Assembly: GCA_002313515.1 (NCBI GenBank)
Contig: DCBQ01000008.1
Span: 1-64,000, forward strand
Origin: Candidatus Saccharibacteria bacterium UBA1103
Lineage (GTDB): Bacteria; Patescibacteriota; Saccharimonadia; Saccharimonadales; Saccharimonadaceae
Direction of reading: 5' to 3'
Length of the DNA: 64,000 bases
Below, one piece after another: positions 7,080 through 15,815 of the stretch. The notes below the pieces were generated by a model, which had not been told where the DNA came from, searched no databases, and was given only the letters and a program-made list of their open reading frames with translations. The position numbers and the translations under genes are program-made. Every line of letters begins with the position of its first letter. The stretch's first letter is position 1.

Positions 7080-7961
7080 ATGCGCTTAGACGCTTACTTA
7101 TCCAGTCAGCATCAAGATCTGTCGCGAGCGTCGATTCAGAAGCTAATTAAGGATGGCAAGGCGACGGTGAATGGTACCGTCGTCAAAAAGCCAGCATATG
7201 ATGTAAGTGAGCCAGCTGTCGTCAGACTAAGCATCCCAAAGCAACTGGACTTCGTTGATGAGATAGCTGCTTTCCAGAAGCAAGTATTGTTCGAGAATGA
7301 TAACGTGGTAGTTGTAAACAAGCCAGCAGGCATGCTGACGCACAGCAAGGGCGAGTTAAACAACGAATTTACTGTGGCTGATTTTGTTCGGTCACAATTT
7401 GACCCAGCGGAAGCAGCCGAACAGAGAAACAATAATCGTCTAGGCATTGTACACCGCCTAGATCGGGCAACCAGTGGCGTATTAATCTGCGCCCGGAATC
7501 TAGCGACAGCCAGCTATCTACAAAAACAATTTAGCGAGCGTAAAGCCCATAAAACCTATCTGGCGCTAGTTGAACGTGCGCCTAAGCATAGCGCCGCCCA
7601 AATTGATCTGCCAATTGCTCGTGATATCCGTCGGCCAAGCGCCTTCAAGGTAGATGGCAAGGGTAAGTCAGCCATTACGAGCTACCGCATTCTAAAATAC
7701 TTTGATGATGGCTCAGCGTTAATGGAGTTAAAGCCTCTAACCGGTCGAACCCACCAATTGCGGGTTCACTTGAGTTATATTGGCGTACCGATTATCGGCG
7801 ACCCGGTCTATGGCCATGGTAAATATGGCGATCGACTATGGCTACATGCTTATCAGCTAGAAATTACCGTCCCGACTAGCGACAGTAATCAGCGGATGAC
7901 TTTTACGGCAGACTTGCCCAAAGATTTTAAGAGTGCAATCGAGGAACGCAATGAAATCTAG
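7080..7961 (+). CDS. RluA-family RNA pseudouridine synthase
   Basis: An N-terminal S4 RNA-binding domain (about 1-60) and a catalytic domain with HRLDRATSG (125-133), D128 being the catalytic aspartate. The family isomerises uridines in 23S rRNA (RluD/RluC type); the target cannot be told from sequence alone. GGAG precedes the ATG, which abuts the trpS stop; the 3' end overlaps the next gene by 11 nt, indicating one operon trpS-rluA-holB. Confidence 0.92.
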   Translation: MRLDAYLSSQHQDLSRASIQKLIKDGKATVNGTVVKKPAYDVSEPAVVRLSIPKQLDFVDEIAAFQKQVLFENDNVVVVNKPAGMLTHSKGELNNEFTVADFVRSQFDPAEAAEQRNNNRLGIVHRLDRATSGVLICARNLATASYLQKQFSERKAHKTYLALVERAPKHSAAQIDLPIARDIRRPSAFKVDGKGKSAITSYRILKYFDDGSALMELKPLTGRTHQLRVHLSYIGVPIIGDPVYGHGKYGDRLWLHAYQLEITVPTSDSNQRMTFTADLPKDFKSAIEERNEI

Positions 7962-8802
7962 TCCGATGCTGGACGGCTTAATATTGAATAGCCATACACG
8001 TCATCTATTAGAAGACTATCTAGCTAATCCAGCCCAGGCGATGCTATTAACAGGACCAGTAGGAGTGGGTTTAGGTACAATTGCCCAAACGCTAGGGCAT
8101 CAGCTAGCTGGTGTGAGCGTGGTGTATTTAGCACCCACACTACACAATGCTCAGAAGACGGCCATTATTAACGCTGATGACATTGAGTACATAACCGGCA
8201 TCGTACGCGACAAGCGTAGCGACCGCTTGGTCATTGTTATGGACGACGTCGATAAGACCGCACCAGGGGTGTTTGAGCGAATTCTAAAGATAGTCGAAGA
8301 GCCAGTGCCCAATGTGTATTATCTATTTACTACACACAACCCGATAGCCATACCGCGCACCATCATCAGTCGTTCGCAAGTAATTGATGTGCGAAAGCCC
8401 AATGCCAACGATTGCGACAAACTACTAGCAGGTATAGACGCCGCTAAGCGTACACAGGTTAAATTTCTAGCCAATCGTTGCCCTGCAACCATGGGGAGAC
8501 TAATCAATAACCCTGATGATTTTGCCAAAGCAGCCCAGCAAATGACATCTGCTAAGCAGTTCATAACAGGTAACACAGATTTCCGTCTAGGGCTAGTTGC
8601 ACAATTTAAGGATCGTGCAGATGCTATAGAGTTCATCGGGATGTTGGCAAATCTAACCGAATATATTCATAAGAGCGGCAGCATACAATACGACACTAGA
8701 CTGGCACGGAACTTACAACTAATTAGCACTATAGCCGATCGCCTGAATACTAATGGCAACGTTAAAGCGCAGCTATTAAATTTAGCAGTATGCTATAATT
8801 AA
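7951..8802 (+). CDS. holB: DNA polymerase III delta-prime-like clamp-loader subunit
   Basis: A 283-aa AAA+ protein. The P-loop is degenerate, GPVGVGLGT (35-43), lacking the lysine, as expected for the non-ATPase delta-prime subunit. VIVMDDVDKTAPGVFERILK and PRTIISRSQVIDV follow the clamp-loader pattern (Walker B region and the SRC-type motif). AGGA precedes ATG 7951, which is preferred over an upstream GTG. It would work with DnaX (31.1 kb) in loading the sliding clamp. Confidence 0.8.
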   Translation: MKSSPMLDGLILNSHTRHLLEDYLANPAQAMLLTGPVGVGLGTIAQTLGHQLAGVSVVYLAPTLHNAQKTAIINADDIEYITGIVRDKRSDRLVIVMDDVDKTAPGVFERILKIVEEPVPNVYYLFTTHNPIAIPRTIISRSQVIDVRKPNANDCDKLLAGIDAAKRTQVKFLANRCPATMGRLINNPDDFAKAAQQMTSAKQFITGNTDFRLGLVAQFKDRADAIEFIGMLANLTEYIHKSGSIQYDTRLARNLQLISTIADRLNTNGNVKAQLLNLAVCYN

Positions 8803-8808
8803 TAAAGT

Positions 8809-9453
8809 ATGTACGCATTAATTGCATTGTTACTGATAACTATGATGGTAGTGTTCTACCCAGAGCATCGCGAAGTCGAGCATAAACCATCACGCCTAGA
8901 AGCACAACTGAATAAGTTGTGGGATATCTCGCTAGGTGCCATTAAGGACAAGAAGTATCTACGCGCCGAGAAAGCACTGCTAACTATTTTGCGTTTCGAC
9001 GAGCGCAACGCTAGGGCATATAACCGCTTAGGAATTCTGTATGCCAAGCAGGGGCAGTTGGACGATGCTATTGAGTGTTTTGAGATTACACAGAGTCTAG
9101 AGCCTAGCCCATCATCCCTGCACAATGTCGGCTTGATTTATTACGAGGTAGGGAAGTATGACCGCGCAGCGCAGGCGTTCGAACAAGCCTTGCGGCTAGA
9201 AGATAATGTGGCATCGCGTCACATTGCCTATGCTAAGGTGCTAGAAAAGCTAGGCGATACAAAACATATGATTCGCGAGCTAGAAGCAGCAGTTAACCTA
9301 GAACGCAATCCACAGTCATTGGGTCTACTGGCAGATGCTCTCGGCCGAATTGGCGAGAATGACCGTGCTGAGAAGATCCGTAAATTAGCTAGTCGCATGC
9401 GTGCACGTGGCAATAATACTCGCATTAAGCAGCCCAAAAAAGTAAGTGTATAA
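8809..9453 (+). CDS. Membrane-anchored TPR protein
   Basis: One N-terminal membrane segment (about 1-18), then a TPR solenoid from about residue 50 to 200, with units such as ARAYNRLGILYAKQGQLDDA and PSSLHNVGLIYYEVGKYDRA. The end is basic (RARGNNTRIKQPKKVSV). TPRs mediate protein-protein contacts; the partner is unknown. TGCTATAAT (hexamer 8794-8799), lying within the end of holB, is 9 nt before the ATG, so the transcript has almost no leader. Confidence 0.85.
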   Translation: MYALIALLLITMMVVFYPEHREVEHKPSRLEAQLNKLWDISLGAIKDKKYLRAEKALLTILRFDERNARAYNRLGILYAKQGQLDDAIECFEITQSLEPSPSSLHNVGLIYYEVGKYDRAAQAFEQALRLEDNVASRHIAYAKVLEKLGDTKHMIRELEAAVNLERNPQSLGLLADALGRIGENDRAEKIRKLASRMRARGNNTRIKQPKKVSV

Positions 9454-9572
9454 TTACTGTAGCCTCGCCGCCTGTAGTTCCGATACGAAAAAATTCAGAT
9501 GATAGATAACATTAAGCTTGAATCTGACGCTATACTTTGATAATATAAATGAAGCACTTTAATATGATTAAT

Positions 9573-9649
9573 GCCAATTTAGCTCAGCTGGTTAGAGCAG
9601 TTGCTTTGTAAGCATCAGGTCCTCGGTTCGAATCCGAGAATTGGCTCCA
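9573..9649 (+). tRNA. tRNA-Thr(TGT)
   Basis: Acceptor GCCAATT/AATTGGC, D arm GCTC...GAGC, anticodon loop TTTGTAA (anticodon TGT), T arm CTCGG-TTCGAAT-CCGAG, encoded CCA at 9647-9649. One mismatch in the anticodon stem. Confidence 0.95.
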
Positions 9650-9667
9650 TAAATATTGCCTGGATAT

Positions 9668-9754
9668 GCTGGGGTAGCGAAGTGGTCAACCGCTGCAGAC
9701 TGTAAATCTGCCCTCGTAATGAGTTCGGGGGTTCGAATCCCTCCCCCAGCACCA
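9668..9754 (+). tRNA. tRNA-Tyr(GTA)
   Basis: Class II tRNA with long variable arm; acceptor GCTGGGG/CCCCAGC, anticodon loop CTGTAAA (anticodon GTA), encoded CCA. It lies 18 nt after tRNA-Thr, likely co-transcribed. Confidence 0.95.
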
Positions 9755-9776
9755 TGTGTGCGATATTATTCCAGCT

Positions 9777-9797
9777 ACAGCCCCACGGGGCTGTTTT
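9777..9797 (+). terminator. Terminator of the tRNA-Thr/Tyr unit
   Basis: ACAGCCCC pairs with GGGGCTGT (8 bp, tight loop), followed by a run of T to 9797. The -10 (TATAAT, 9801-9806) of the next gene follows at once. Confidence 0.85.
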
Positions 9798-9839
9798 TGG
9801 TATAATGAATGTAATATTAGTAATAGTCTAAGGAGGAAC

Positions 9840-10730
9840 ATGATTGACCGCGTTAAAACTATTACAAAAGGCTTTGTAGTCGGCGCTACCATGTTAGTGC
9901 CGGGTGTGAGCGGCGGAACGACTGCGATTATACTAGGGATTTACACGCGCCTAGTCAAAGCTGTTGCCGACTTAAGGGCGAATTTTAAGGCGAGTTTGAT
10001 GTTTCTAGTCCTGTTTGCGTTCGGTGGAGGGCTGGGAATCCTAATTGCGGCGCGACCGCTCGATCACCTAGTTAAGACTTACACCATGCCAACCATGTTC
10101 TTCTTTATGGGAGTCGTACTAGCTGGTATACCCATTATGCTGCGCGAGGCAAAAATTAAGCGTGATTTTCATTGGTCGTACTTAATATATACAGCTATTG
10201 GTATTGGCTTAATCGCATTAATGGCGATATTTAAGGCTGACGAGACTAGTACAACAATGGGTGCTAACTTGGGCAGCATACTAATGTTATTTGCAGCAGG
10301 CTTTATTGCGGCAATCGCTTTGGTGCTGCCAGGAATCAGCTTTTCATATTTTATGCTACTGCTCGGGCTATACGACGAAATGCTGTTGGCAATTAAGTCA
10401 CTATATCTACCGTTCTTAATTCCACTAGGAATCGGTCTAGTCGTCGGTATACTGACTACCACTAAGGTGTTAGAGCGCCTCATGGATCGCTATCCTACTC
10501 CAACGTATCTAATTATCATGGGGTTTATGCTTGGTTCGCTAGTGCAGGTGTTTCCGGGCATACCAAGTGGCTGGGATTGGCCGATCTGCGCGACTACGCT
10601 AGCACTAGGCGTCTTGGCTATTATTGGGCTAAGTAGGTTGGAGGGCGTAAAGACTAGCGGTAGGCCCAAGAATACAAACACTGGCCTTTCAAGAGCAAGT
10701 AGCTCCGCTAAGAAGGAGACTACAGAATAA
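9840..10730 (+). CDS. DUF368 family membrane protein (PopT-like polyprenyl-phosphate translocase)
   Basis: A 296-aa polytopic membrane protein starting MIDRVKTITKGFVVGATMLV followed by PGVSGGTTAIILGIY, the DUF368 signature. About eight membrane segments; a second VLPGISFSYFMLLLG repeat in the C-terminal half indicates the internal duplication of the family. DUF368 (PopT) and DedA (UptA) proteins were shown to recycle undecaprenyl phosphate across the membrane for cell-wall synthesis, so a role in envelope lipid-carrier recycling is likely. TAAGGAGG fixes the ATG at 9840; TATAAT at 9801 supplies the promoter. Confidence 0.85.
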   Translation: MIDRVKTITKGFVVGATMLVPGVSGGTTAIILGIYTRLVKAVADLRANFKASLMFLVLFAFGGGLGILIAARPLDHLVKTYTMPTMFFFMGVVLAGIPIMLREAKIKRDFHWSYLIYTAIGIGLIALMAIFKADETSTTMGANLGSILMLFAAGFIAAIALVLPGISFSYFMLLLGLYDEMLLAIKSLYLPFLIPLGIGLVVGILTTTKVLERLMDRYPTPTYLIIMGFMLGSLVQVFPGIPSGWDWPICATTLALGVLAIIGLSRLEGVKTSGRPKNTNTGLSRASSSAKKETTE

Positions 10731-10755
10731 CATATAAGTAGTAATATACCCATCT

Positions 10756-10782
10756 AAAAAACACCCGCTTGGGGTGTTTTTT
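10756..10782. terminator. Bidirectional terminator
   Basis: AAAAAACACCC pairs perfectly with GGGTGTTTTTT around loop GCTTG. It separates the convergent DUF368 (+) and rpmG (-) genes. Confidence 0.92.
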
Positions 10783-10784
10783 GA

Positions 10785-11006
10785 TTAATGCTTCTTGGGC
10801 TTTACTTCGTTGCGGCCAAGATTCTTCTTGGTCTCCGTAAAGACTTCGTGTTGGCGAGTCTTAGGATTGTACTTCTTTAGAGTCAGCTTGCCCTGGCTAT
10901 GGTTAGTGCGATTCTGTGGATTAACAGTCGTATAGACACGCGTCTTACCATCTGCACTGACTAGGCCAATGAACTTACGCTTTGACTTACTATTGCTCTT
11001 TGCCAT
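10785..11006 (-). CDS. rpmG: 50S ribosomal protein L33
   Basis: 73 aa. The core GKLTLKKYNPKTRQHEVFTE aligns with the cysteine-free L33 type (E. coli LELKKFDPVVRQHVIYKE). The four zinc-ligand cysteines of the other L33 type are absent. It is longer than the usual ~55 aa, with a basic C-terminal tail (KNLGRNEVKPKKH). Single gene, ended by the shared terminator. Confidence 0.9.
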   Translation of the reverse strand: MAKSNSKSKRKFIGLVSADGKTRVYTTVNPQNRTNHSQGKLTLKKYNPKTRQHEVFTETKKNLGRNEVKPKKH

Positions 11007-11050
11007 ATCGAATATATATTATCATAAAATGCTAATAATACCAAATAAAA

Positions 11051-11074
11051 GGGCGGTCGCGTTAACGATCGCCC
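11051..11074 (-). terminator. Terminator after the 11141-11695 gene
   Basis: A 9-bp stem (11051-11059 with 11066-11074, one G-T pair), loop CGTTAA; on the minus strand it is followed by TTTTATTT. Confidence 0.75.
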
Positions 11075-11140
11075 AATGGTTATATGTCAGAGTAGAGTAG
11101 TAGATTCAGCGTATAGACTCAATGAGCATGACACGCAGGG

Positions 11141-11695
11141 TCACAAAGCGACCCCGTATCTTGTGCGAAAATTATCATTACTCATATCGCCCTGTATAAA
11201 TACATTATCATGTTCGTGCGTAACACGATAGCACTCATATTTAATAGTTTCACAGAAATTATTCTGTTGTGATTCATCATGCCGCTTTTTAAGACAATCT
11301 ACGGCTTCCCTTAGATTGTCCTTGCCAATTTTTCTTATATCATTTTTGATGCGGCCTTCCAATTCATTATTACCATGTGATTTATCGTCAAGCTCGTTCT
11401 CAAGATCTTGCAATGCGCAAGTCAATTTTGGCAAAGCATTCACGAGATTGATCAGCTTATCAACTTGCTGCTCTCTGAATATCGCTTTGATTGCTTCACT
11501 ATAACTAGGCGACATAAATTGGTTGCTACAGTCTAGCACACATATGATTTTGACAGTTAGATCATGGTCGCTAACCTCGTTACGTCGTATCACGCCCTCC
11601 AATTTACTGATCAGAGTACTGATACCATCGCGAGACATCCACAGATATCTAACTGACTTACGTATATTGACATCTATCGCAGCACAATCTTCCAT
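11141..11695 (-). CDS. Hypothetical helical protein, 184 aa
   Basis: ATG 11695 has GGAG 5 nt upstream and is preferred to a GTG two codons earlier. Predominantly helical and charged, with LVNALPKLTCALQDLENELD in the centre and a Cys-containing C-terminal part (FCETIKYECYRV). No membrane segment or known domain. Stand-alone transcription unit with its own terminator. Confidence 0.6.
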   Translation of the reverse strand: MEDCAAIDVNIRKSVRYLWMSRDGISTLISKLEGVIRRNEVSDHDLTVKIICVLDCSNQFMSPSYSEAIKAIFREQQVDKLINLVNALPKLTCALQDLENELDDKSHGNNELEGRIKNDIRKIGKDNLREAVDCLKKRHDESQQNNFCETIKYECYRVTHEHDNVFIQGDMSNDNFRTRYGVAL

Positions 11696-11778
11696 ATTCA
11701 CTCCAATCTAAAAGTACAATCTTAACGTTTGCCAAGATTCTTTTTATATAACACATACTGTTAGTTTTGTAAATAAAT

Positions 11779-11798
11779 AGACGCCTGATATGGCGTCT
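11779..11798 (-). terminator. Terminator of tRNA-Thr(GGT)
   Basis: AGACGCC pairs with GGCGTCT (loop TGATAT); on the minus strand it is followed by ATTTATTT. It lies 16 nt past the tRNA 3' end. Confidence 0.75.
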
Positions 11799-11814
11799 AA
11801 AATAGTCAAGAATA

Positions 11815-11889
<75 letters not shown>

Positions 11890-11939
11890 ATCTCTAAGAA
11901 ATATAATAGCAAACACGCTTATATATCGCAAGGGCGATT

Positions 11940-12587
11940 TTAGCTATCGACACTGGGATTATCGATTTGCCTGGCTAGCCACAGACCCACGCGCAACATC
12001 TTATCGATAGTAGATAGCTCAATAGGCTTCTCAATAGAATATACCAATAACTTATTATCCGTAAGCTCAATATCAATATTGGTGAAATAAGTTGCCAGCA
12101 TATTCTGAACCCTTAAGCTAAACAAATGCTGTAGTGCCGGAATATCATCGGGTGCAATATATAGACTAAAATGCTCGCGAAACTTATCTAGAATCGGCTG
12201 CGATAAGCTATTAAGGTCAATCTCATACATACGTAGGAATGATATTAGCATAGCACTATAGTCATCATGATCAGCCAAACCATTTAGGTACATATGCGGT
12301 AAGTTACTGCTACGTAAGCTAATCTCGCATATAGTCCAGGTTTGAGTAGTTAATGGTTTATCAGGCAGGTAGACGTCATGTGTGCGTTGCAGTAGCTGCA
12401 CCGGGTAGTCACCAATTATGCCGCTAGCATAATTATCGTCTGTCTGATCAGGCGATGCGGTTAAGCCGCGAACAGGTATGTAATCGACATCACTCTGTGG
12501 AATGGCCGTGCCGTAATATGTCATATTATACTCAGCGCATATCTTACCGAATGTCGGACGGTCGTAACGGCTAGGACGAAACTTCAT
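11940..12587 (-). CDS. Hypothetical protein in the alpha-glucan operon, 215 aa
   Basis: Its ATG overlaps the glucoamylase TGA (ATGA, 4 nt), so the two are translationally coupled. The protein is soluble: N-terminal MKFRPSRYDRPTFGKICAEY, a middle part with DVYLPDKPLTTQTWTICEIS, and a helical end. It might be a regulator or accessory subunit of glucan turnover, inferred only from coupling. Not recognised by sequence. Confidence 0.65.
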   Translation of the reverse strand: MKFRPSRYDRPTFGKICAEYNMTYYGTAIPQSDVDYIPVRGLTASPDQTDDNYASGIIGDYPVQLLQRTHDVYLPDKPLTTQTWTICEISLRSSNLPHMYLNGLADHDDYSAMLISFLRMYEIDLNSLSQPILDKFREHFSLYIAPDDIPALQHLFSLRVQNMLATYFTNIDIELTDNKLLVYSIEKPIELSTIDKMLRVGLWLARQIDNPSVDS

Positions 12588-14581
12588 TCTGACTCTCCAT
12601 CAGATTTATCGGCTTTGCGACCGTAATCTAAACATGCATTCATATATTCTACATGCGACCAGGTAGTAGGCGAGGCAGATATTACCTTATCGCCGCCGAG
12701 GCTAACTTGCTCAGGTAATCCATTGTTGTCCTCGATGGCCTTATCAGTCCAGTCCAAGATATGTTTACCATAGTCTAAATTGCCCAAACTTATTTGATAG
12801 TCCGCCAGCCACAGCGAAGTCACATACCATGTATTCTCATACCCACCGTAGCCGTCACTCTCATAACGAGGCGATCGCGGCTTGTCATTAGTTAACGCAA
12901 AGCGTCCGGATAACGTATGCCAAGCTTCAGCTAAGACATCGGTGTCAAACAAGTCGAAACGCCATGCCGCATAGAAGCTAGCCACATCGATGATTTCATC
13001 AAAGCTTATCGTATCATCCTTGCGAGTAAATCCTCGATAAAAGTAATTGCGACGCTTATTCCACAATAGATACGCTCCCTCACGCATTTCATCACTGGTC
13101 GTGCGATATTTAATTGCACTACCCGTGTCCTTGAAATGCTCAGCTAAATCAGCCGCTAGCGACAAAGCCTTGTAGATTATAGCCGTAGTGTAGGTCGTTG
13201 TCTCGTATACAGTACCCCAGACATCGTAGGATGGCTTGGGCAATTTTGTTGCTGGGTCTATATAATCAGATAGGAAGTCTGCAATTGGGATAGCTAACTT
13301 GCTAAATAATTTCTTCCATTCGGCAATTTTTGCTTTATCAGATATAGCAAGTTGTGCTGCCCGGCAGAATGAATATAGCACCGTGGCAGTTTGGTCACTC
13401 TGAATCGGCAAAACCGTCTCACCATTATGCACCCACGGGTGTGATACTTGACCTAATGTACCATCAGGGCGATAAACCTGACATATATAACCGCCCTTTG
13501 ATAGCGAAGATAATATAAAGTCGTAGAAGTTGAGTGCCTCACGCATATAGCCAAGCCTAGCGTACAGCAAGGCTGTCATAGCACCGTCACGAGGCCAGCA
13601 ATCAGTATATACACTAGATGTATGACGCAGCACCTCGGTATCTAGGCTAGAAATAATCGCACCATGGTTATCGGTCATGGCTTTGGCAAGCAGCAGTGAG
13701 TTGATAAAGGTGTAGCGGTAGTCACCATCAACCTTGGTGGCTGCTATATGGGCAGCCGGCTTAATCCACTCAGTCCAATATTCATCAGTTCTGCGTAAGC
13801 GATTATCAAAACCGTCGACATTAAAGCGATGCAGCTCATGCAGGACGTTATGTAGGTCGTCACCAGCCGCTAACTCATAATGCACACGCGCTGAATCGTG
13901 TGGGTCTAATTGCATACTAAACTGAATAATAGAATCGGTTAGCCCGTGCTCAATCGGGTTCTCGGCCAGGTGGCCATCTGCCGCATCACACCATACGCCG
14001 TCACGATGATTGGCACCAATACCGCCAAAGCGCCCCACACTGTAACTATCGAAAGGAATGTTACCGCCATCCTGGCAGGTTATACTGCCAGTTAGCGCTA
14101 GTGCCACATTGCCCTTGTAGTGGTATATAACAGGGTAGGTGATGTCAGCAATGGCATGTGCAGGAAGATACTCGGCCGTATCGTGTCCATCGGGCGATTC
14201 ATTAATCACAAAGGCTTGATGCAGATATAGCTTAATATCTCGTCGACGATTAGCCGTATTTATAACGTGAACGTTACGTGCGAATACATTAAGCTCATAA
14301 TCTACAAAGTCCTGAAACTCAATGCAGATGTCTAGCCATGGGTTATTGGCGATTGTGCGACCGATCAGACGGCCAGGATAGTATTTTTGGGTAATATTCC
14401 ATGCACCGTCATCCAGCCAATGAATAGCACCGTCGACATATACACCAATCTTGTGATGAGGGGCCAATTCGTTGGAATGGTTACTTAGGCCAACGTATGG
14501 GTAATAGAGATCATTAACAGATGCAGTATTGTCCATGCATACTGCCATGCTACCGTTTGATAAAATCAACGGTCGTGCCAT
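12584..14581 (-). CDS. GH15 glucoamylase-like protein
   Basis: 665 aa with the two-part layout of prokaryotic GH15 enzymes: an N-terminal beta-sandwich (to about 270; ARPLILSNGSMAVCMDN start) and a C-terminal (alpha/alpha)6 barrel. Motifs: TDCWPRDGAMTALLYARLGY with WPRDG at 329-333, VWGTVYE with probable acid E460, and GLPEQ with probable base E624. These enzymes release glucose from non-reducing ends of alpha-glucans. No signal peptide, so intracellular glycogen or starch use is likely. It lies 34 nt after the GH57 gene in one operon. Confidence 0.88.
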   Translation of the reverse strand: MARPLILSNGSMAVCMDNTASVNDLYYPYVGLSNHSNELAPHHKIGVYVDGAIHWLDDGAWNITQKYYPGRLIGRTIANNPWLDICIEFQDFVDYELNVFARNVHVINTANRRRDIKLYLHQAFVINESPDGHDTAEYLPAHAIADITYPVIYHYKGNVALALTGSITCQDGGNIPFDSYSVGRFGGIGANHRDGVWCDAADGHLAENPIEHGLTDSIIQFSMQLDPHDSARVHYELAAGDDLHNVLHELHRFNVDGFDNRLRRTDEYWTEWIKPAAHIAATKVDGDYRYTFINSLLLAKAMTDNHGAIISSLDTEVLRHTSSVYTDCWPRDGAMTALLYARLGYMREALNFYDFILSSLSKGGYICQVYRPDGTLGQVSHPWVHNGETVLPIQSDQTATVLYSFCRAAQLAISDKAKIAEWKKLFSKLAIPIADFLSDYIDPATKLPKPSYDVWGTVYETTTYTTAIIYKALSLAADLAEHFKDTGSAIKYRTTSDEMREGAYLLWNKRRNYFYRGFTRKDDTISFDEIIDVASFYAAWRFDLFDTDVLAEAWHTLSGRFALTNDKPRSPRYESDGYGGYENTWYVTSLWLADYQISLGNLDYGKHILDWTDKAIEDNNGLPEQVSLGGDKVISASPTTWSHVEYMNACLDYGRKADKSDGESE

Positions 14582-14615
14582 ATAGTCTCTACCTCCTCTA
14601 TTTTATAGATTAAAC

Positions 14616-15815
14616 TTAATTAATACGCGCATGTTCTTGATGTTCAATCAAGCGATACCTAATATCGCGCAAGGCGTTCATGTAATACAAAAATGCATCG
14701 TATGGGGACTTATACGGCGAGAAATAAGCATGCACGTCACCATCGTTCCAATACTTTGTGCTCATATAATACGGATGGTCGGACGTAGTTAAGCGTCGCC
14801 AATCGCCGATTAGGTTGATATCCTCGGTTGCCATAATGGCAGGTGCCAGTGAATACAGATAGTGCTGAGACTCTTGCTGCATGCGGTTGCCTAACCATGC
14901 CGATAAGTCACGTTCCGAATCAGCCCAGGTCGTAGTATACGGCACATCCAAGCTGTCAACTGGTTCAAATGCTTCGGCGGCTTCGCTAATAGTCATAAAC
15001 TTATGATCCTTGCTCTTTAGCCACTCCTTCGGTAATGCACGTAGAAAATCAAAGATACCAGTATCGGCCCATTGATGCTCGCCAAAGGTCTCGTAGTCAA
15101 TGAAGATATTGGTTAGCGGTGAGTCCTTGTCCTCGCCAATCCATTCGACATACTTCTCGGCTGTTAGCGGATATTCCTTCCAGCTATGATCGCCGAAACG
15201 GAAGGCAATGTCATCGCTGAGTTTATAGTTCTTTAGCAGCAGTCGCGTACGTGATGTATTGTTTGGCTGATAAACATAGTTAGGGCTGCGCCAGCCTAGA
15301 ATCTTTTCCCAACCTTCAGCCAGAACCGCTTTGTAGCCGTGGATATCAGCCCACTTACCAAGGTCGTTATTATAGGCCAACTCGGTGTTACGAAAAGCCG
15401 TAGGGGTTACGCCAAACAATTCCTGAATGCGCTTCGCGTGCAACGCAACCTGACGGTCAAACTCAGCACGGTTGTAGAAGAAAGCTAGCGAGTGATAATA
15501 CGTTTCACCGATAACTTCCACACGACCAGTCTTAATTAAGTCCTTGAAGCTGTCCAATACTTCAGGTGCATACTGCTCACACTGCTCGATAAAGGTACCA
15601 GTAATGGAGATGCTTAATCTAAATTCGGGATAACGGTTCAATAGGTCCTTCAGCACAGCATTGGTTGGCAGATAGGACTTAGCAGCTACCTTACGCAATA
15701 TTCGGGCGTTATTGCTACCAAAGTAGCTGTGATTAGTACCCGTATCAAACGCGGAATACTCGCGCACGCGCCACGGTTGATGCACGTGTAGATATAGTTG
15801 AATAGATTTAGACAT
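14616..15815 (-). CDS. GH57 alpha-amylase family protein
   Basis: 399 aa with the five GH57 regions: HVHQPW (10-15), GETYYHSL (103-110), FRNTELAYNNDL with nucleophile E145, and IFIDYETFGEHQW with acid/base D240. It acts on alpha-1,4-glucans; branching activity seen in some GH57 members cannot be excluded. Its ATG overlaps the GT4 stop by 8 nt. In CPR genomes GH57 and GT4 genes often sit together, consistent with glycogen-like storage or recycling. Confidence 0.9.
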   Translation of the reverse strand: MSKSIQLYLHVHQPWRVREYSAFDTGTNHSYFGSNNARILRKVAAKSYLPTNAVLKDLLNRYPEFRLSISITGTFIEQCEQYAPEVLDSFKDLIKTGRVEVIGETYYHSLAFFYNRAEFDRQVALHAKRIQELFGVTPTAFRNTELAYNNDLGKWADIHGYKAVLAEGWEKILGWRSPNYVYQPNNTSRTRLLLKNYKLSDDIAFRFGDHSWKEYPLTAEKYVEWIGEDKDSPLTNIFIDYETFGEHQWADTGIFDFLRALPKEWLKSKDHKFMTISEAAEAFEPVDSLDVPYTTTWADSERDLSAWLGNRMQQESQHYLYSLAPAIMATEDINLIGDWRRLTTSDHPYYMSTKYWNDGDVHAYFSPYKSPYDAFLYYMNALRDIRYRLIEHQEHARIN